A DNA stretch of 64,000 nucleotides from Agrobacterium sp. AGB01 (GTDB lineage: Bacteria; Pseudomonadota; Alphaproteobacteria; Rhizobiales; Rhizobiaceae): the NCBI RefSeq assembly GCF_014851585.1, contig NZ_JACVAB010000001.1, forward strand, positions 1,054,001 through 1,118,000, read 5' to 3'. This document shows positions 10,261 to 20,110 of this stretch, piece after piece; the stretch's first letter is position 1; each line of letters starts with the position of its first letter. The notes below the pieces were generated by a model that worked only from the letters and a program-made list of their open reading frames with translations, ran no database searches and was not told the DNA's origin. The translations under genes were made by a program, and so were the position numbers.

Positions 10261-11622
10261 TTACTTGGCGTCCAGCAGGTCTTTGACCTCAATCAGAACG
10301 AATTCATTGTCGTCTGCCTTGTCGAGTGCACGACCGGCCGAGAAGGGCAGGTTGTTGTCATTGCCAACAATGATGTGTGTCGCGTCAACGCGGTCAACAT
10401 TCTCAATGGTAACGAACGGCATGTCATAGAAACCTTCGCCGCCACCCTGACGCTTCTTGTTGTCCGGATCGGAAATATTCAGCAGGTCGATGTAACCGAT
10501 CTTGCGGGCAGCCTTGCCAACATTGGCATCGTTGAACTCGATTTTGTAGATGCGCTTGACCTTCGACGGAACGGCAAAGCAGTTGGTCTCAGGCTTCTTC
10601 GGGTCGGCGCAGGCCTTGTCGGCAGTACCGGCACCATTGTCACGTTCGATGACCAAAGCGGTGGTTTCGTCCAGCATGTTGAAGTCGCCGATCGCTTCGC
10701 CACCTTCGGCCAGCGGGTAAAGCCATGTGCGGCCTGTCCAGGACTTCGAGGCAACATCCAGCTCAATGATACGAAGGCCGGTTGCGCCGTCTTCGGTTTT
10801 TTCCAACTGGCCATCAGCGGTGTAGAGTGGGCCTTCCAGCATGCCGTACAGCTTGGAACCGTCCTTGGACATGGCCATGCCTTCATAACCACCTGAACGC
10901 TTCAGGTTGAAAGCAGGCATTTTCTGTGTCGGGTTGCCCGGCAGGGTCAGGGTAGGATGATCAGGCGACTTCACGTCGATCTCGCCAGCCTTGGTGGCGA
11001 TGACGTCGGTCAGCTTGCCGTCGCGGGTGAACTTCAGGATATAAGGTCCGAATTCTTCACCAATCCAGAAACCGTCTGCAACAGGCTGGATGGACTCAAC
11101 GTCAAAATCAGCGCCGGTCAGGTAACGCTTGTCGGAACCTTCCATGACGATTGGGAAGGGAGCCTTTTTGTCCGGGTCGGTCAGGAACGCGGTTTCAAGC
11201 GCATTCACCTTGCCTGCATCCCAATCGAAGGAAAGATGGTGCAACATCAGCATGGAATCGCTGGAGTTGATCTTCGAACCGAAACCATTGTCGGAAAGGC
11301 TCCAGAAGGTGCCATCTTCCATAGCCTTGATGCCCGAAAAACCCTGCATGGCCTGACCGTTGAACGGCATGGAAAGGCCGGTTGGCCGAACACCGTCCAT
11401 GCCTGGAACCGTGCCAAGACCTTCAGCGCGCTTGCGATCTGCTGTCGTGAACTTGGCAGATGTCTTGAGGTGTTCAGGCGCATCTGTTGGTGCTGGAATA
11501 ATGGTGTTGGCAGGCAGAATGGCATGCGAAACGAGCTTGGCAGGGAATTCTTTTTCGGCGGCAATTGCCGAGAAGCCGGAGATCGCAAAAATAGCAACAG
11601 AAGCAAGAAGTGTTTTGGTCAT
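10261..11622 (-). CDS. Exported esterase-like phytase family protein
   Basis: A 453-residue protein with a Sec signal peptide, MTKTLLASVAIFAISGFSAIAA, cleaved before EKEF. The mature part matches the 'esterase-like activity of phytase' beta-propeller family by several features. These include GLSMPFNGQAMQGFSGIKAM, the DNGFGSKINSSDS segment, GGYEGMAMSKDG and a C-terminal GNDNNLPFS. Members are periplasmic or outer-membrane associated and are thought to release phosphate from organic esters, though few are characterised. ATG 11622 follows ACAGGTG and is preferred over an in-frame GTG at 11631. An array of 11-bp-spaced PhoB-type half-sites lies 52-106 bp upstream, which fits a phosphate-scavenging role beside ppk-ppx. 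Confidence 0.85.
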   Translation of the reverse strand: MTKTLLASVAIFAISGFSAIAAEKEFPAKLVSHAILPANTIIPAPTDAPEHLKTSAKFTTADRKRAEGLGTVPGMDGVRPTGLSMPFNGQAMQGFSGIKAMEDGTFWSLSDNGFGSKINSSDSMLMLHHLSFDWDAGKVNALETAFLTDPDKKAPFPIVMEGSDKRYLTGADFDVESIQPVADGFWIGEEFGPYILKFTRDGKLTDVIATKAGEIDVKSPDHPTLTLPGNPTQKMPAFNLKRSGGYEGMAMSKDGSKLYGMLEGPLYTADGQLEKTEDGATGLRIIELDVASKSWTGRTWLYPLAEGGEAIGDFNMLDETTALVIERDNGAGTADKACADPKKPETNCFAVPSKVKRIYKIEFNDANVGKAARKIGYIDLLNISDPDNKKRQGGGEGFYDMPFVTIENVDRVDATHIIVGNDNNLPFSAGRALDKADDNEFVLIEVKDLLDAK

Positions 11623-11673
11623 TAAAATCACCTGTCGGTTGGCACAAAAACAATGCTGTGTCGGGTACGCAGA

Positions 11674-11728
11674 GTTTGTGAAACTGAGGTGATGGGTGAT
11701 TGAAGCTTTGGTGAAAGTTTTATGATGG
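11674..11728 (-). promoter_or_regulatory. Candidate PhoB half-site array upstream of phytase-like gene
   Basis: Read on the minus strand from 11728, five consecutive 11-mers begin CCATCAT, CTTTCAC, GCTTCAA, CCATCAC and GTTTCAC. Each carries TCA at the same place, giving a strict 11-bp period over 55 bp. The first 18 bp match the classic Pho box CTGTCATAAAACTGTCAC at 15 positions. The array ends 52 bp before the start codon. No convincing -10 hexamer was picked out. Confidence 0.7.
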
Positions 11729-11787
11729 CAACGTTATCATCGCCAAATCAGGCGCTTCTCGTAAGCTGCTGGTTCTTTTAATAAAAT

Positions 11788-12801
11788 TTATGACTTTACC
11801 AGCGAGCAGACACCCAGTGTCTGGCCGCGACCCTTCACGGCATGTTCGCCCAGATACTCGCTTTTGATCCCCTTTGGCAGCAAAAGGCGGTGAATGAGAT
11901 CGGACGAGATCAGGATCGGATGGCCAAGCATCTTGCTGAGGGATTCAAGTCGGGCGGTGGTATTCACCGTGTCTCCGAAATAGGTGATCTTGTGATGGTC
12001 GACACCGATTTCAGCCGTGATGACAGGACCGCCATGCAGGGCAAAGCGCAACTTTGGCATGACGCCGAAGGTCTTCATCCAGAAGTCCTGCCGTTTTTCG
12101 ATAGCGACCAGAATGTCGAAGACACATTTGATGCAGGCTGACTTCTTGATGGCATCCTGAAAGGGCCATGTGATGATGGCGGCGTCGCCGATGTAATCAT
12201 CAATTGCCCCGTTATGCCGACGCACGGGTGCGGCATAGGTGGCGAAGATTTCGCGCAGGAATTCCTGCGCTTTCATATCGCCATGGGTTTCGGCAAATGT
12301 CGTGGAGCCAACAAGATCGATAAAGATGAAAACGCGCTCTTCACGCACGGGACGGCGATAACGGCCCAGCAGCAGATCTGTAAAAATGTCGCGGCCGAGC
12401 AGTTCTCGCACCCGCATCACGAATACGATGATGCTGCAAACGATGCCTGTGAAAATCAACGTCTGCGGTTCGGCATGAACCGCGCGTTGCCAGTCGACTT
12501 TCAAAATGCCGGTTGCCCAAAGCAATGTTCCTCCCACGGCAAATCCGCAGAAAACCAGAACCGCGTACACGATCAGGCCTATTGCTATGTATGCTGGCGT
12601 TGGCAGGAAACTGATGCGGTGCGAAAGCCGGGGCAGGATGTAGCCGCGCTCAAAGGCAAGAATAGGCGCACAGGCAAACAGTGCATAGGTCGCGCCAATC
12701 AACGGCCCACCACCATATTCCAGAAAGGCATATGCGACGCCGCTGCCGGCAACTGCCAAAAACAGCAGCAGGTAGTCCAGCATTAAAAGGAGCTTTCGCA
12801 T
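11788..12801 (-). CDS. Membrane-bound adenylate/guanylate cyclase (class III)
   Basis: A 337-residue protein. Four hydrophobic segments lie near 6-27, 35-51, 70-95 and 112-129, followed by a cytoplasmic class III cyclase domain. FIDLVGST carries the first metal-binding aspartate (Asp162) and DDYIGDAAI the second (Asp206). The catalytic asparagine and arginine are present in FGDTVNTTARLE. All residues needed for catalysis are visible, so it is probably active, making cAMP or cGMP in response to an unknown membrane signal. Relatives with this layout are numerous in rhizobia. The gene stands alone on the minus strand, upstream of no obvious partner. An in-frame ATG at 12783 is an alternative start that would trim only the first six residues. 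Confidence 0.9.
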   Translation of the reverse strand: MRKLLLMLDYLLLFLAVAGSGVAYAFLEYGGGPLIGATYALFACAPILAFERGYILPRLSHRISFLPTPAYIAIGLIVYAVLVFCGFAVGGTLLWATGILKVDWQRAVHAEPQTLIFTGIVCSIIVFVMRVRELLGRDIFTDLLLGRYRRPVREERVFIFIDLVGSTTFAETHGDMKAQEFLREIFATYAAPVRRHNGAIDDYIGDAAIITWPFQDAIKKSACIKCVFDILVAIEKRQDFWMKTFGVMPKLRFALHGGPVITAEIGVDHHKITYFGDTVNTTARLESLSKMLGHPILISSDLIHRLLLPKGIKSEYLGEHAVKGRGQTLGVCSLVKS

Positions 12802-13033
12802 ATGGTTCCGATACTTTCGATGAAATGCCGCCGCCGTCGAGGTCGGCGCGTTGGCTGCCTAGACTGCAACCGAGACTTTAATGTGGAAATCGATTTGCCA
12901 AAAGTGACGATTTGGAAAGGTGTTTCAAACGCTTTTTCACTGTTGCCGGATTGCACGTTTGGCTGGCCATCTTGGCCGGTCGGGCAATGACGACAGGACG
13001 TTCAACCCGTTTATTGGAAAACGGCTCGCGCGG

Positions 13034-13066
13034 TTAAATCCGGTCTCCCCAGAGGCCGGATTTTAA
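13034..13066 (-). terminator. Terminator of rnd
   Basis: The pair AAATCCGG (13036-13043) and CCGGATTT (13056-13063) flanks a loop rich in C on the plus strand, and further A/T pairs extend the stem. It lies just past the rnd stop on the minus strand. The T-run is short. Confidence 0.55.
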
Positions 13067-13092
13067 CAGGGCGACGAGGAGACTGGTTTATA

Positions 13093-14247
13093 TTATTCGG
13101 TCGGCAGTTCGACCGCCTCAACCTTCTTGCCGGCAAAACGCAAGGCAACACCACCGTTGATGAGCTTCAACGCAACATCACCGAACAGTTCCTTGCGCCA
13201 GCCGGACAGAGCGGCAACCTGGGCCTTTTCACCTTCGGAAGCAATCCTGTCGAGGTCATCGCTGTTGGCGATGATCTTGGCTGCAACACCGTGCTTGTCT
13301 GCCGTCAGTTTCAACAGAACCTTGAGAAGTTCAACGGCGGCACCTGAGCCTTCCGGAGAGTGGCTGTGACGTGGCGCTTGTGGCATCTCGGTCTTCGGCA
13401 GGGCAAGAGCGGCGTTAACGGTTTCGATGATGGCATTGCCCGACGACGAGCGCTCCCAACCCTTTGGAATGGTGCGCAGGCGCGACAATGCCTCGCTATC
13501 CTTGGGCTGTTGCTGGGCAATCTCGAAAATCGCATCGTCTTTCAGAACGCGCGAGCGCGGCACATTGCGGCTGCGCGCTTCACGTTCACGCCATGCGGCC
13601 ACGAATTTGAGAATGGCAAGTTCGGTTGGCTTGCGCAGGCGCGACTTCAGACGCAACCATGCATCGTCAGGATGCAACTCATAGGTGTCGCGCGACTCGA
13701 GGATGTTCATTTCCTCGGTCAGCCACAGCGAGCGGCCTTCGCGCTCAAGCTTGGCCTTCAGCGCCAAATAGACGTCGCGCAGATGGGTCACGTCCGCCAG
13801 CGCATAGTCCAGCTGCTTTTCGGACAGCGGACGACGGCTCCAGTCGGTAAAGCGCGACGACTTGTCGATTTGAACGGATTTGATCTTCTGGACAAGCTGG
13901 TCGTAGGAGATCGAGTCGCCGAAACCGCACACCATCGCGGCAACCTGCGTGTCGAAGATCGGGTGTGGAATAAGTCCGCCGAGGTGGTGGATGATTTCGA
14001 TGTCCTGGCGGGCGGCATGGAAAACCTTCACCACATCAGGGTTTGCCATCAGTTCGAACAGCGGCGAAAGGTCGATGTCTTTTGCCATCGGGTCGACCAG
14101 CACTTCCAGTGTTGGGCTCGCCATTTGAACAAGACACAATTCAGGCCAGAATGTCGTCTCTCGCAGAAATTCCGTATCGATTGTGATGAAGTCCGATTTT
14201 GCAAGTTCCTTGCAGGCGTCGGCAAGTGCTGCTGTCGTTTCGATCAT
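13093..14247 (-). CDS. rnd: Ribonuclease D
   Basis: A 384-residue 3'-5' exoribonuclease of the DEDD family that trims tRNA and other stable RNA precursors. Exo I is FITIDTEFLRE (Asp24, Glu26). Exo II is in VKVFHAARQDIEI and Exo III in YALADVTHLRDVY. An HRDC domain follows, with RNVPRSRVLKDDAI near its end. Length is usual for RNase D. The gene is transcribed away from the cyclase gene with its own terminator and has no obvious operon partner. Confidence 0.95.
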   Translation of the reverse strand: MIETTAALADACKELAKSDFITIDTEFLRETTFWPELCLVQMASPTLEVLVDPMAKDIDLSPLFELMANPDVVKVFHAARQDIEIIHHLGGLIPHPIFDTQVAAMVCGFGDSISYDQLVQKIKSVQIDKSSRFTDWSRRPLSEKQLDYALADVTHLRDVYLALKAKLEREGRSLWLTEEMNILESRDTYELHPDDAWLRLKSRLRKPTELAILKFVAAWREREARSRNVPRSRVLKDDAIFEIAQQQPKDSEALSRLRTIPKGWERSSSGNAIIETVNAALALPKTEMPQAPRHSHSPEGSGAAVELLKVLLKLTADKHGVAAKIIANSDDLDRIASEGEKAQVAALSGWRKELFGDVALKLINGGVALRFAGKKVEAVELPTE

Positions 14248-14354
14248 GTTCTTCTGGCCAGTACTGTAACGTATTGCGTCTTACTTTCCCTTTGAGCACC
14301 GTATGTCAATACAAACTCGCCATTTCCCAGCCTTTGAGGGGCTGTTTCCAGCAC

Positions 14355-15611
14355 TCAGACGGCATCCTTGTCGTTTTTGTCACGACTTTTCGGTGGTTGC
14401 GCCGCCAGTTTGCTGAAATAGGCCGAGGTTCGCAAAAGCGCCCGAAAACGCCAGTTGCGCTCTTCAACAGGCACGCCTGGACGCATCTGAAGGCGGTAGA
14501 TGGTATAGATAATGAATACGATCTGCACCGCGGCCGTATAGATAAATAGCGCCTTAGGCCCGTAGATATCAATCAGCACCGAGGCAAGCAGTGGCCCGAT
14601 GGTGGCGCCCAAGGACCAGAAGAACAACAGCCCGGATGCCACCATGGCATGTTCGCCTTCCTTGGCGTGGTCATTGCCGTGCGCCGAACTCAACGAATAG
14701 AGCGGCAGGGCAAAGGCACCAAAAACGAAGACGCCGATAATATTGGTCCATTCGTCCGTTCCACCAAAAAACACTAAGAACAGGCCGGTGATGACAGACC
14801 CAGCCGTGGTGGCAAGAATGACGATGCGGCGGTCATAACGGTCGGAATAGGCACCCAGCGGATATTGCAGCACCACGCCGCCAATAATGCCGGCACTCAT
14901 GAAGGTGGCGATGGCGGTGACAGACATGCCGATCTGTTCGGCATAGATCGGACCGATATTTCGAAATGCTGCCATGCTGAGACCGACGGCCACGCAACCA
15001 ACCACCGCCAAAGGCGAGATGCGCCACACGGCGGCCGGATTGAACTTCATGGCATTGGGCGGGGCAGGGTTGGACTTGTCGGCCAGTGAAATCGGCACAA
15101 GCGACAATGTCAGTGCCATGCCGATCAGTGAAAATACCGTCGGCCCTTCAACCCCGGCCATCGGAATAATGTACTGCGCCAGCGTGACGGAGCCGAGGTC
15201 GACCAACCTGTAAATGGACAGGGCCCGGGCGCGGTTGGAATTGGTGACCTGTGCGTTGATCCAGCTCTCAATGATGGCAAACAGACCGGCAACCGCAATG
15301 CCGATGAGAAAACGCATGGCAAGCCAGAACAGCGGATGCGTGACCAATGCCATGGAAATGGAGGCGGCCGATGAAATCGCTGCAAGGGCCGCGAAGGCCC
15401 TGATATGGCCAATTTTTCGCAACAGGCTGGTGACGTAAATGCAGCCGATTGCAAAACCTAAACTGTAACCGGCGCTGATCAGGCCGATGGTGCTGGGTGA
15501 AAAGCCCTCGGAGAGACCGCGCAGCGCAATAAATGTGCCTTGCAGACCATTGCCACCGATCAGAATGCCGGCAGTTGCGAGAAGGGGAATCAGCGGGCGG
15601 ATCTGGCTCAT
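14355..15611 (-). CDS. MFS transporter, YcaD-like
   Basis: A 418-residue integral membrane protein with about 12 hydrophobic segments. The motif-A-like YSDRYDRR lies between helices 8 and 9, and AIESWINAQVTNSNRARALSIY follows helix 4-5. This combination is typical of YcaD-family major facilitator proteins, whose substrates are unknown. The C terminus is a charged cytoplasmic tail. It is divergent from aspS with a 191-bp spacer. No clear Shine-Dalgarno is visible before ATG 15611, but the protein starts at the expected place for the family. Confidence 0.88.
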   Translation of the reverse strand: MSQIRPLIPLLATAGILIGGNGLQGTFIALRGLSEGFSPSTIGLISAGYSLGFAIGCIYVTSLLRKIGHIRAFAALAAISSAASISMALVTHPLFWLAMRFLIGIAVAGLFAIIESWINAQVTNSNRARALSIYRLVDLGSVTLAQYIIPMAGVEGPTVFSLIGMALTLSLVPISLADKSNPAPPNAMKFNPAAVWRISPLAVVGCVAVGLSMAAFRNIGPIYAEQIGMSVTAIATFMSAGIIGGVVLQYPLGAYSDRYDRRIVILATTAGSVITGLFLVFFGGTDEWTNIIGVFVFGAFALPLYSLSSAHGNDHAKEGEHAMVASGLLFFWSLGATIGPLLASVLIDIYGPKALFIYTAAVQIVFIIYTIYRLQMRPGVPVEERNWRFRALLRTSAYFSKLAAQPPKSRDKNDKDAV

Positions 15612-15802
15612 GGGGACGAATCATCGCAGGAGAATGAAAAAAGCGTCTAACGTTCCACAGTCTTAGTGGCATGTCGGCTTGAAGGACAGACGAGAACACG
15701 ACATTCTTGTGCTTTGCCTTGACAAATCGGGCGAGCCATGCGCTTTTCCGGCAAAATTTGATCGTGCGGCAACAAGGCCGCAGCATGTTTCAGGATAACA
15801 AA

Positions 15803-17593
15803 ATGCATCGTTACCGCAGCCACACCTGTGCCGCTCTTCGCAAGTCCGACGTCGGCGCGACTGTCCGCCTTTCCGGTTGGGTTCATCGCGTGCGAGATCA
15901 TGGCGGCGTCTTGTTCATTGACCTTCGCGACCATTACGGCATTACGCAGGTTGTTGCCGATCCAGACAGCCCGGCGTTCAAAGCCGCTGAAACCGTGCGT
16001 GGCGAATGGGTCATCCGCATCGATGGTCTGGTCAAGGCCCGCTCGGAAGACACCGTCAACAAGGGCATGGCAACCGGCGAGATCGAACTTTACGCGCAGG
16101 AAATCGAAGTTCTCGGCGTTGCCAAGGAACTGCCGCTGCCGGTGTTCGGTGAGCCTGAATATCCGGAAGACGTGCGCCTGAAGTACCGCTTCATCGATCT
16201 TCGTCGTGAAACACTGCACAAGAGCATCGTCAAGCGCACGCAGATCATCTCCTCCATGCGCAATGGCATGGCTGAGGCTGGTTTTGCCGAATACACCACA
16301 CCAATTCTGACGGCATCTTCACCGGAGGGTGCACGCGACTTCCTCGTGCCAAGCCGTATCCATGAAGGCAAGTTCTTCGCGCTGCCGCAGGCACCGCAAC
16401 AGTACAAGCAGCTTCTGATGGTTGCCGGTTTCGACCGCTACTTCCAGATCGCGCCTTGCTTCCGTGATGAAGATCCACGCGCCGACCGTCTGCCGGGCGA
16501 GTTCTACCAGCTCGACGTGGAAATGAGCTTCGTGACCCAGGAAGATGTCTGGGAAACCATGGAGCCGATGATGACGTCGGTGTTTGAACAGTTTGCCGAA
16601 GGCAAGCCAGTTACCAAGCAGTGGCCACGCATTCCTTACGACGAAGCGATCCGTAAATACGGCTCCGACAAGCCGGATCTGCGTAACCCGATCGTCATGG
16701 AAGCCGTTACCGAGCATTTCGATGGCTCCGGCTTCAAGGTCTTTGCAAACATGATCGCCTCGAACCCGAAGGTTCAGGTATGGGCCATTCCGGCAAAGAC
16801 CGGCGGTTCCAGAGCATTCTGCGACCGTATGAACGCTTGGGCACAGTCACAGGGTCAGCCAGGTCTCGGTTACATCTTCTGGAAGGAAGAAGACGGTAAG
16901 GTTGGTGGTTCCGGTCCGCTCGCCAAGAACATTGGTGAAGAACGCACCGAAGCGCTGCGCGTACAGCTCGGCCTTGAAGCTGGTGATGCCTGCTTCTTCG
17001 TCGCAGGTGATCCGGCCAAGTTCTACAAGTTCGCTGGTGAAGCACGTACCCGTGCTGCTGAAGAACTGAACCTGATCGACCGCGACCGCTTTGAAATGTG
17101 CTGGATCGTTGACTTCCCGTTCTTCGAATACAACGAAGAAGAAAAGAAGATTGACTTTGCGCACAACCCGTTCTCCATGCCACAGGGTGGTCTGGACGCG
17201 CTGGAAGGCCAGGACCCGCTGTCCATCAAGGCTTATCAGTACGACGCAGTCTGCAACGGCTTCGAAATCGCCTCCGGCTCCATCCGTAACCAGTCGCCTG
17301 AACTGATGGTCAAGGCGTTTGAAAAGGTTGGCCTGAGCCAGGCAGACGTTGAAGACCGCTTCGGTGGCCTTTACCGCGCGTTCCAGTACGGTGCACCTCC
17401 GCACGGCGGTTGCGCATTCGGTATCGACCGCGTTGTCATGCTGCTCGTCGGTGCCAAGAACCTGCGTGAAATCACGCTGTTCCCGATGAACCAGCAGGCA
17501 CAGGATCTGTTGATGAACGCACCGGCTCCTGCAACGCCAACACAGTTGCGCGAATTGGCACTGCGTGTTGTTCCAACACAGAAAAAAGACTGA
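15803..17593 (+). CDS. aspS: Aspartyl-tRNA synthetase
   Basis: A 596-residue class II aminoacyl-tRNA synthetase. An N-terminal OB-fold anticodon-binding domain ([18 protein letters not shown]) is followed by motif 2, [19 protein letters not shown]. The bacterial-type GAD insertion comes next, then motif 3, [16 protein letters not shown] 15803 has AGGA nine bases upstream and gives [13 protein letters not shown], the usual N terminus; longer frames to 15707 lack a site. Whether it is discriminating or also charges tRNA-Asn cannot be decided here. A strong terminator follows the gene. Confidence 0.97.
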   Translation: MHRYRSHTCAALRKSDVGATVRLSGWVHRVRDHGGVLFIDLRDHYGITQVVADPDSPAFKAAETVRGEWVIRIDGLVKARSEDTVNKGMATGEIELYAQEIEVLGVAKELPLPVFGEPEYPEDVRLKYRFIDLRRETLHKSIVKRTQIISSMRNGMAEAGFAEYTTPILTASSPEGARDFLVPSRIHEGKFFALPQAPQQYKQLLMVAGFDRYFQIAPCFRDEDPRADRLPGEFYQLDVEMSFVTQEDVWETMEPMMTSVFEQFAEGKPVTKQWPRIPYDEAIRKYGSDKPDLRNPIVMEAVTEHFDGSGFKVFANMIASNPKVQVWAIPAKTGGSRAFCDRMNAWAQSQGQPGLGYIFWKEEDGKVGGSGPLAKNIGEERTEALRVQLGLEAGDACFFVAGDPAKFYKFAGEARTRAAEELNLIDRDRFEMCWIVDFPFFEYNEEEKKIDFAHNPFSMPQGGLDALEGQDPLSIKAYQYDAVCNGFEIASGSIRNQSPELMVKAFEKVGLSQADVEDRFGGLYRAFQYGAPPHGGCAFGIDRVVMLLVGAKNLREITLFPMNQQAQDLLMNAPAPATPTQLRELALRVVPTQKKD

Positions 17594-17643
17594 TTATGTC
17601 TAAGATGTGCGGACCGTCACCCGGTTCGCACCGATCATTTGCA

Positions 17644-17668
17644 ACGGCAGCCCTCGGGCTGCCGTTTT
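17644..17668 (+). terminator. Rho-independent terminator of aspS
   Basis: ACGGCAGCC pairs with GGCTGCCGT around CTCG, followed by TTTTCC, 50 bp after the aspS stop codon. Confidence 0.85.
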
Positions 17669-17843
17669 CCGTTTCAGCCTGGTTCGAGTCCGAATAGCCA
17701 CTAAAGTACTATGATGGGTTGATCGCTTAAAATTCGATTCAACTGCCTTTTGTGCGTCGCAAAAAATTCACGAGATTGTCACGCTGATTTCGGCATTTCT
17801 TGAGCTTTGCGGGGGATTCCGTAGACCAACGAAAGGGTCCCCT

Positions 17844-19961
17844 ATGCCAGCTTTTTTTCCTGTTGCCTTGCGCATATCGCACCGTATTTCTCTTTTGGTC
17901 CTCGTGGCGCTGCTTGGGTGGGCGGTTGTGGTCGGCACGTTTCTGTTCCAGCGTCACCTTGAGGCCGGTTACAAAAAATCAGCAGAGCGGGTGGAGGAGC
18001 GGCAGATTGTCGTTTCCAAGATCGTTTCGGACCTGCATGTCGCACAGCTCGAGGAAAAGGATTTTCTGCTGGCAAAACACATGGCCGCTATCGAGCGTTT
18101 TGATGGCGTGGTGAAGGACACCGGCTCGCGGATCGAGACATTACGCGCTGACAACGATACCGGCGCGACCTCGAAGCTGGAAAGCCTGACCAATGCGCTT
18201 GGTATCTATTCCACCGCAGTTGCAAGTCTGGTTGCCAAAAACAAGGAGCTGGGGCTGGTTTCATCTGATGGTCTTGAAGGCGCAATGCGCCGCGCCGTCC
18301 ACAATATCGAAAACCTTGTGTCAGGACTGGAAAACTCCAACATCCGCGCCAGCATGTTGATGATGCGGCGTCACGAAAAGGATTTTATCCTGCGCCAAGA
18401 CCCTGTCTATGTAGCGAAGCACCGTGACGAGGTCGAAACCTTCAAGGCAGAAGTGAAGAAGGAGTTCCGCCCCGGTGCCGAACGTCAACGCATCATGGAT
18501 GCGCTGGATATCTACACGGCATCTTTCCGCTTTTACGCCGAAGCGACGATCGTGGAGCAGGGGCTTCGCAAGGACGTCGATAACGCTTACGTCGCCATGC
18601 AGCCTTTCGTCAGCGATGTCATGGCCTATTACACGGCCGAGAAAGCCCGCAATGCCAGCGACAATGCTGCTGCAGAACAATGGACCATCCGCATGGTGAC
18701 GGGGCTGATTGCGCTGACCGTGTTCAGCCTGCTGGTCAGCGTCTATTTTATCGGACGGTCGATCAGCCGCCCTGTCGCTGCCATGACCGATGCGATGCGC
18801 AATCTGGCCGATGGTCAAACCTCTCTGGCCGTGCCGGGGCTAAGCCGCCGCGATGAATTCGGCGCCATGGCCAAGGCACTGGAGGTTTTCCGTCTGGCGG
18901 CGATCAGCAAACAGAAGCTGGAAGAAGAAGCGGCCCATGCACGCGCCCGTTCAGAGGCAGAACGCAAGCGCCTGCAGGAAGAGGCTGAAAGCCATGCACA
19001 GGCACGGCTGATGGAGGCGACGCAAGGGCTGGCATCGGCGCTGCAGCGTCTTGCCAAGGGTGATCTGTCCTTCCAGTTGACCGTTCCATTCTCGCAGGAT
19101 TTCGAGGCGCTGCGTCACGATCTCAATCAGACCCTGGCACAGTTGAATGGTGCCATGGGCGGCATTGCAGAAGCCGGTTATGCGATTGACGGCGGTGCCC
19201 GTGAAATCAGCCAGAGCACCGACGATCTGGCGCGTCGGACAGAACAGCAGGCAGCCTCGCTGGAACAGACTGCCGCCGCACTGGATGAGTTGACTGCCAA
19301 TGTGCGCCTGTCTGCACAGCGTGCCGCACAGGCGCAGAACATTGCCACACAGGCCGGCAGTGAAGCCGAACAGACTAACCGCCTTCTCGAAGATACAATT
19401 AAGGCGGTTTCCCGCATCGAACGGTCCTCCGAGCAGATTGGCAGCATTATCTCTGTCATCGACGAGATTGCCTTCCAGACCAACCTTCTGGCGCTTAATG
19501 CCGGTATTGAGGCGGCGCGTGCCGGCGAGGCAGGACGCGGTTTTGCTGTCGTGGCGCAGGAAGTGCGTGAACTGGCGCAACGCTCCGCCAAGGCGGCCGG
19601 TGAGATCAAGGCGCTCATCAACAACTCCGGCAGCGAGGTGCGCGAAGGCGGGCGTTTCGTGCGCGAAACCGGCGAAGCCCTGTCACGTATCGGCGGCTCG
19701 ATTGTCGATATCCGTGAACATGTCAATGCCATTGCTGCAGCATCGCGCGAGCAGGCGATCGGTCTTGGTGAAATCAACAGCGCCATCAACCATCTTGATC
19801 AGGCAACGCAGAGCAACGCCGCCATGGTGGAAGAAAACAATGCAGCCGGTTCGGTTCTGTCACGTGAAGCTGGCCGCCTGAATGAACTGCTGCAAATGTT
19901 CCAGTTGCAAGAACAGACACCACATCAGCATGAGCATCCGTTATCTCGTCGCGTCGCCTGA
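17844..19961 (+). CDS. Methyl-accepting chemotaxis protein
   Basis: A 705-residue chemoreceptor. The first transmembrane segment is near 15-33 and a periplasmic helical sensor spans about 34-280. The second membrane segment, near 281-301, leads into a HAMP domain (SRPVAAMTDAMRNLADG) and a long cytoplasmic signalling coiled coil. The hairpin tip is at about 542-592, including FQTNLLALNAGIEAARAGE. The sensor contains MMRRHEKDFILRQDP, reminiscent of helical bimodular (HBM) sensors that bind organic acids; this is an inference. No C-terminal CheR/CheB tethering pentapeptide is visible; the tail ends HEHPLSRRVA. The gene is alone, away from any che operon, with GAAAGGG before the ATG and a terminator behind it. 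Confidence 0.93.
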   Translation: MPAFFPVALRISHRISLLVLVALLGWAVVVGTFLFQRHLEAGYKKSAERVEERQIVVSKIVSDLHVAQLEEKDFLLAKHMAAIERFDGVVKDTGSRIETLRADNDTGATSKLESLTNALGIYSTAVASLVAKNKELGLVSSDGLEGAMRRAVHNIENLVSGLENSNIRASMLMMRRHEKDFILRQDPVYVAKHRDEVETFKAEVKKEFRPGAERQRIMDALDIYTASFRFYAEATIVEQGLRKDVDNAYVAMQPFVSDVMAYYTAEKARNASDNAAAEQWTIRMVTGLIALTVFSLLVSVYFIGRSISRPVAAMTDAMRNLADGQTSLAVPGLSRRDEFGAMAKALEVFRLAAISKQKLEEEAAHARARSEAERKRLQEEAESHAQARLMEATQGLASALQRLAKGDLSFQLTVPFSQDFEALRHDLNQTLAQLNGAMGGIAEAGYAIDGGAREISQSTDDLARRTEQQAASLEQTAAALDELTANVRLSAQRAAQAQNIATQAGSEAEQTNRLLEDTIKAVSRIERSSEQIGSIISVIDEIAFQTNLLALNAGIEAARAGEAGRGFAVVAQEVRELAQRSAKAAGEIKALINNSGSEVREGGRFVRETGEALSRIGGSIVDIREHVNAIAAASREQAIGLGEINSAINHLDQATQSNAAMVEENNAAGSVLSREAGRLNELLQMFQLQEQTPHQHEHPLSRRVA

Positions 19962-19991
19962 TGACGCTTGGATCGGCATAAGTTTAGTTCT

Positions 19992-20023
19992 AAAAAAAAG
20001 CCCCGGCAAAACCGGGGCTTTTT
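19992..20023. terminator. Bidirectional terminator between chemoreceptor gene and minus-strand gene
   Basis: AAAGCCCCGG and CCGGGGCTTT form a strong stem around CAAAA, with A-run before and T-run after, so it can act in both directions. Confidence 0.9.
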
Positions 20024-20110
20024 GATGCTTGTCTTCAGAGGGACTTGCCGCTTCTGGAGGCGAGGGCACGTTGGCAAGATTGAACCGCGCAACGTGCCGA
20101 GCAGGCAAAC

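Noticed and set aside
15718-15746. Promoter for aspS at CTTGAC 15718
   Set aside because: A good -35 but CGCTTT at the -10 position is too poor to list as a promoter.
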